This document shows, piece by piece, positions 40,825-43,042 of a stretch of DNA of 43,042 nucleotides. The notes under the pieces were generated by a model that did not search any database, had not been told where the DNA came from, and was given only the letters and a program-made list of their open reading frames with translations. Both the position numbers and the translations under genes were made by a program. Origin of the DNA: Microlunatus sp. (GTDB taxonomy: Bacteria > Actinomycetota > Actinomycetes > Propionibacteriales > Propionibacteriaceae); the NCBI GenBank assembly GCA_030452945.1, contig JAKDLH010000002.1:1-43042 (forward strand), read 5' to 3'. Numbering within the stretch: the first letter of the stretch is position 1; the number at the start of each line of letters is the position of its first letter.

Positions 40825-42204
40825 CTACGCGCCGCGAGGGGGCTCGGTCAACTGCGGATCCCGCGCCGAATCCTCGACCTTGAGCAGGTCCCGCCCCTTG
40901 GTCTCAACAACGAAAAACGTGGTGAAAGCGGTGATTGCGGCGAGCAGCGCCATGTAGCCCGCGACCGGCACCCAGCTGTCGTTGAACACCTTCAGCAGCG
41001 TGGCGCCGATGACGCCGGCCAGTCCGCCGGCGGCGATCGCGCTGAACTCACGAGAGACCGCGACGCCGAGGTAGCGGTGGCTGCTGCCGAACATCTCCGG
41101 CAACAGCGCACATTGCGGACCGAGCATGGCCTGGATGCCAACGCCGATCCCGATCGCGACGACCACCACGGCGAGCCAGCCGATCCCGAGCGAGAGCAGC
41201 CACCAGGCTGGGAACGAGTACACCAACAAGAAGAACGCACCGAAGCGGTACACCTTGACCCGGCCCAGCCGATCAGAGATCGCCCCGGCGAGCGGACAGG
41301 TGATCATGGCCAGCAGCGAGCCGACGGCGACCGCGAGCGAGCCGGTGCTCTTGCCCAGCCCGACCGCTTGGCTGGCAATGAACGCGGCGGCCAAGGTTGA
41401 GAACATGTAGGAGCCGCCATTCTCGGCCATTCGAAGCCCGATTCCGCGTACCACGGTGCCGAGGGAGTTGTGAACGAGTTCGGACAGCGGATTCTGGGCG
41501 ACCTGCTCGCGCTCTTCCAACTGGATGAACGTCGGGGTCTCCCGCAGCCGGAGCCGGATGAACAGGGCCACCAGGATGAGGAGTATTGAGACCAGGAACG
41601 GGATGCGCCAGACCCAGCCCAGCAGCACCTCGTCGGAAAGGGTGGAGATGCCGAGGAAGACTGCCGAGGCCAGCAGGGTGCCGGCTTGGATACCGATGAA
41701 CGGCAGTGCGGAGAAGAAGCCGCGTCGTTTCACCGGCGAGTACTCAGCCATCAGCACCGTGGAGCCGGCCTGCTCGGCGCCCGCTCCGAAGCCCTGGAGG
41801 AGCCGCATGAGCACCAGCAGCACCGGGGCCCAGACGCCGATGCTGTTGTAGGTGGGGAGCAGACCGACGGCTGTGGACGCGCCACCCATCAGCAGAATCG
41901 TCACCACAAGCACCCACTTGCGGCCAAGCTTGTCTCCGAGCACCCCGAAGAAGAGCCCGCCCAGCGGTCGGGCCACGAAACCGACGCCAAAGGTGGCCAG
42001 GCTCGCGATCAACCGGGTGCTCGGGTCCAGTTCGGGAAAGAAGAGCGTGCCGAAGATCAGGGCCGCGGACAACCCGTAAAGTGCGAAGTCGTAGTACTCC
42101 AACGCGCTGCCGACACTGGAGGCCAACGACGCCCGGATCAGGTTCTTGCGGTACTCCGGATCATCGGAACCGGGCTGGATCTGTGCTGAAGCAGAGTCTG
42201 TCAT
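40825..42204 (-). CDS. MFS transporter, metabolite:H+ symporter (MHS) type
   Basis: This is a 459-residue transporter with 12 helices. It has the MHS-type N-terminus (ASLASSVGSALEYYDFALYG), the loop 2-3 motif GVLGDKLGRKWVL, RLLQGFGAGAEQAGSTVLMAEYSP, and the loop 8-9 motif GAISDRLGRVKVY. This subgroup imports organic acids, betaines or shikimate-like compounds with protons; the substrate is unknown. The TAG stop lies 100 bases upstream of the truncated squalene-hopene cyclase, at the point where the N-terminal half of that enzyme should be, so this gene marks one side of a rearrangement. The start is ATG 42,204 after GAGGAGGCAGCG. Confidence 0.88.
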   Translation of the reverse strand: MTDSASAQIQPGSDDPEYRKNLIRASLASSVGSALEYYDFALYGLSAALIFGTLFFPELDPSTRLIASLATFGVGFVARPLGGLFFGVLGDKLGRKWVLVVTILLMGGASTAVGLLPTYNSIGVWAPVLLVLMRLLQGFGAGAEQAGSTVLMAEYSPVKRRGFFSALPFIGIQAGTLLASAVFLGISTLSDEVLLGWVWRIPFLVSILLILVALFIRLRLRETPTFIQLEEREQVAQNPLSELVHNSLGTVVRGIGLRMAENGGSYMFSTLAAAFIASQAVGLGKSTGSLAVAVGSLLAMITCPLAGAISDRLGRVKVYRFGAFFLLVYSFPAWWLLSLGIGWLAVVVVAIGIGVGIQAMLGPQCALLPEMFGSSHRYLGVAVSREFSAIAAGGLAGVIGATLLKVFNDSWVPVAGYMALLAAITAFTTFFVVETKGRDLLKVEDSARDPQLTEPPRGA

Positions 42205-42275
42205 CGCTGCCTCCTCGAGGTGGTGGGTGATGGTGCGGCGCGTGCACGCACTGTCGGGCGACCCGGTTCAGGTCC

Positions 42276-42977
42276 TCATGTTCGGGCCGAGGCGGAGGCC
42301 ACGATGTCGGCGGCCAGATCGGAGAGGGAGCGTTCGGCGACGGTGCTCCACCGCAGAAGCTGGGCGAAGGCTTCGTCCATCTCCAGGTTCTCCCGATAGG
42401 CGATGATCCCCTTGGCCTGCTCGATGACCGTACGCCCCTCCAGGGCCGCGAGGACCTGGCGACGCACGGTGCTCACCGTGCTGTCCATCGATCGGGTCAG
42501 GATCGCCGCCGTCAGGTCGGCGAAGGTGCGAGCGCAGAGGCGGCCCTCGGCTCCTAGCAGCACGCGGTCGGCGTGGAAGATGTTGAGCGCACCGATCGAC
42601 GTCCCGCGCCACAGCAGCGGCACGGCGTGCACGGCGTGGAAACCCAGTTCCACTGCGCGTGCCCCCAGCGGGGGCCAGGCCTGCTCCAGGTCCGGGCTGG
42701 TCGCGGCGACGCTGCACTGCTCATGGAACGCGTCGAAGCACGGCCCGTTCTGCTGTTGCAACTGGTAGAGCTCGAGCTCTTCGGCGCGATGGGACGACGA
42801 GGCGAGCAGTTCCAGACTGTCGTCGGCCACCTCGACCAACAGGCCCGCCGCCTCGGCACCGAGCACCTCGACGCAGTCGAGCAGCAACAGCACGAGGTCG
42901 CCGGCGGTATCGGTGGAGTTGGCCATCCGGGAGGCCGCGTCGGCGAACGCGCGGGCGGCGGTGATGGGCTGAGTCAT
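42276..42977 (-). CDS. GAF and ANTAR domain protein
   Basis: This 233-residue protein is organised like the one at 7,178. A GAF domain (about 15-165) has LDCVEVLGAEAAGLLV, QQNGPCFDAFHE and HAVHAVPLLWRGTSIGALNIFH. A C-terminal ANTAR domain (about 170-230) has VRRQVLAALEGRTVIEQAKGIIAYRENLEMDEAFAQLLRWS. Ligand sensing by GAF and RNA antitermination by ANTAR are known for the family; targets here are unknown. AGGAG precedes the ATG. The downstream MFS gene has a 71-base gap and may be a target or co-transcribed. Confidence 0.9.
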   Translation of the reverse strand: MTQPITAARAFADAASRMANSTDTAGDLVLLLLDCVEVLGAEAAGLLVEVADDSLELLASSSHRAEELELYQLQQQNGPCFDAFHEQCSVAATSPDLEQAWPPLGARAVELGFHAVHAVPLLWRGTSIGALNIFHADRVLLGAEGRLCARTFADLTAAILTRSMDSTVSTVRRQVLAALEGRTVIEQAKGIIAYRENLEMDEAFAQLLRWSTVAERSLSDLAADIVASASART

Positions 42978-42996
42978 CGTCGTAGCTCCTAGTACA

Positions 42997-43021
42997 GTGT
43001 CGCTTCTAATTATTTGGGTAT
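42997..43021 (+). promoter_or_regulatory. Weak SigB/SigF-like promoter reading out of the window
   Basis: GTGT, 15 bases, GGGTAT on the plus strand, divergent from the GAF-ANTAR gene. The -10 is perfect and the -35 has one mismatch. Any gene it serves lies beyond the right edge. Confidence 0.3.
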
Positions 43022-43042
43022 AGGTGGCGGAGTTTGGTGCGG

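Overview
The window is GC-rich throughout, densely packed, and full of 4-base ATGA/GTGA start/stop overlaps and GTG starts. The gene content points to the Actinomycetota (high-GC Gram-positive bacteria): ANTAR and GAF-ANTAR regulators, a SigB/SigF/SigG-type sigma factor, DUF4235 and Holin-X type membrane proteins, an MMPL transporter, and hopanoid genes of the HpnF/HpnG/HpnH type. I cannot name the genus. I saw no rRNA, tRNA, CRISPR array, prophage or replication origin.

Layout. 1-4,068 (minus) is a four-gene operon: membrane-tailed SDR, small membrane protein, GH15 glycosidase, and a GlcD-type FAD oxidase that runs off the left edge. A MarR regulator (4,166) is divergent from it. 4,637-12,333 holds regulators and stress-type genes: an FGGY sugar kinase, two ANTAR proteins, the SigF-type sigma factor, two SDRs, two small membrane proteins and a hemerythrin. 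12,430-18,096 (minus) is an apparent redox operon: small membrane protein, gluconate-dehydrogenase subunit 3-like protein, GMC flavo-oxidoreductase, a fused cytochrome b / molybdopterin oxidoreductase, and a mandelate-racemase-type enolase. 18,100-22,214 is a decaying segment: an IS3 transposase remnant, a collapsed SDR, an intact pyruvate-oxidase-like TPP enzyme, an enolase fragment and a frameshifted SDR.

22,211-32,620 carries mainly membrane and envelope functions: an MMPL transporter, an MFS transporter, a lipoprotein, Holin-X, DUF421, an AI-2E-family permease and a VC0807-like protein. An SDR and an alpha/beta hydrolase with an in-frame stop lie among them. 32,724-40,724 is a lipid block: a fused glycosyltransferase / wax-ester-synthase-type acyltransferase, a DMT transporter and a frameshifted SDR on the plus strand. 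Facing them on the minus strand is a hopanoid operon: N-terminally truncated squalene-hopene cyclase, HpnG-like/IspH fusion, HpnH. The right end has an MHS-type MFS transporter and another GAF-ANTAR protein.

How it fits together. Five near-consensus promoters of the SigB/SigF type (GTTT, 15-16 bases, GGGTA) precede genes in the window, alongside a gene for a sigma factor of that family. This suggests a stress and envelope regulon: small membrane proteins, SDRs, permeases, and perhaps the glycolipid locus through weaker matches. Several genes are broken by single-base changes (21,476; about 36,343; 30,234; possibly the AI-2E start near 32,560). These could be real decay or sequence errors, and read data would decide.
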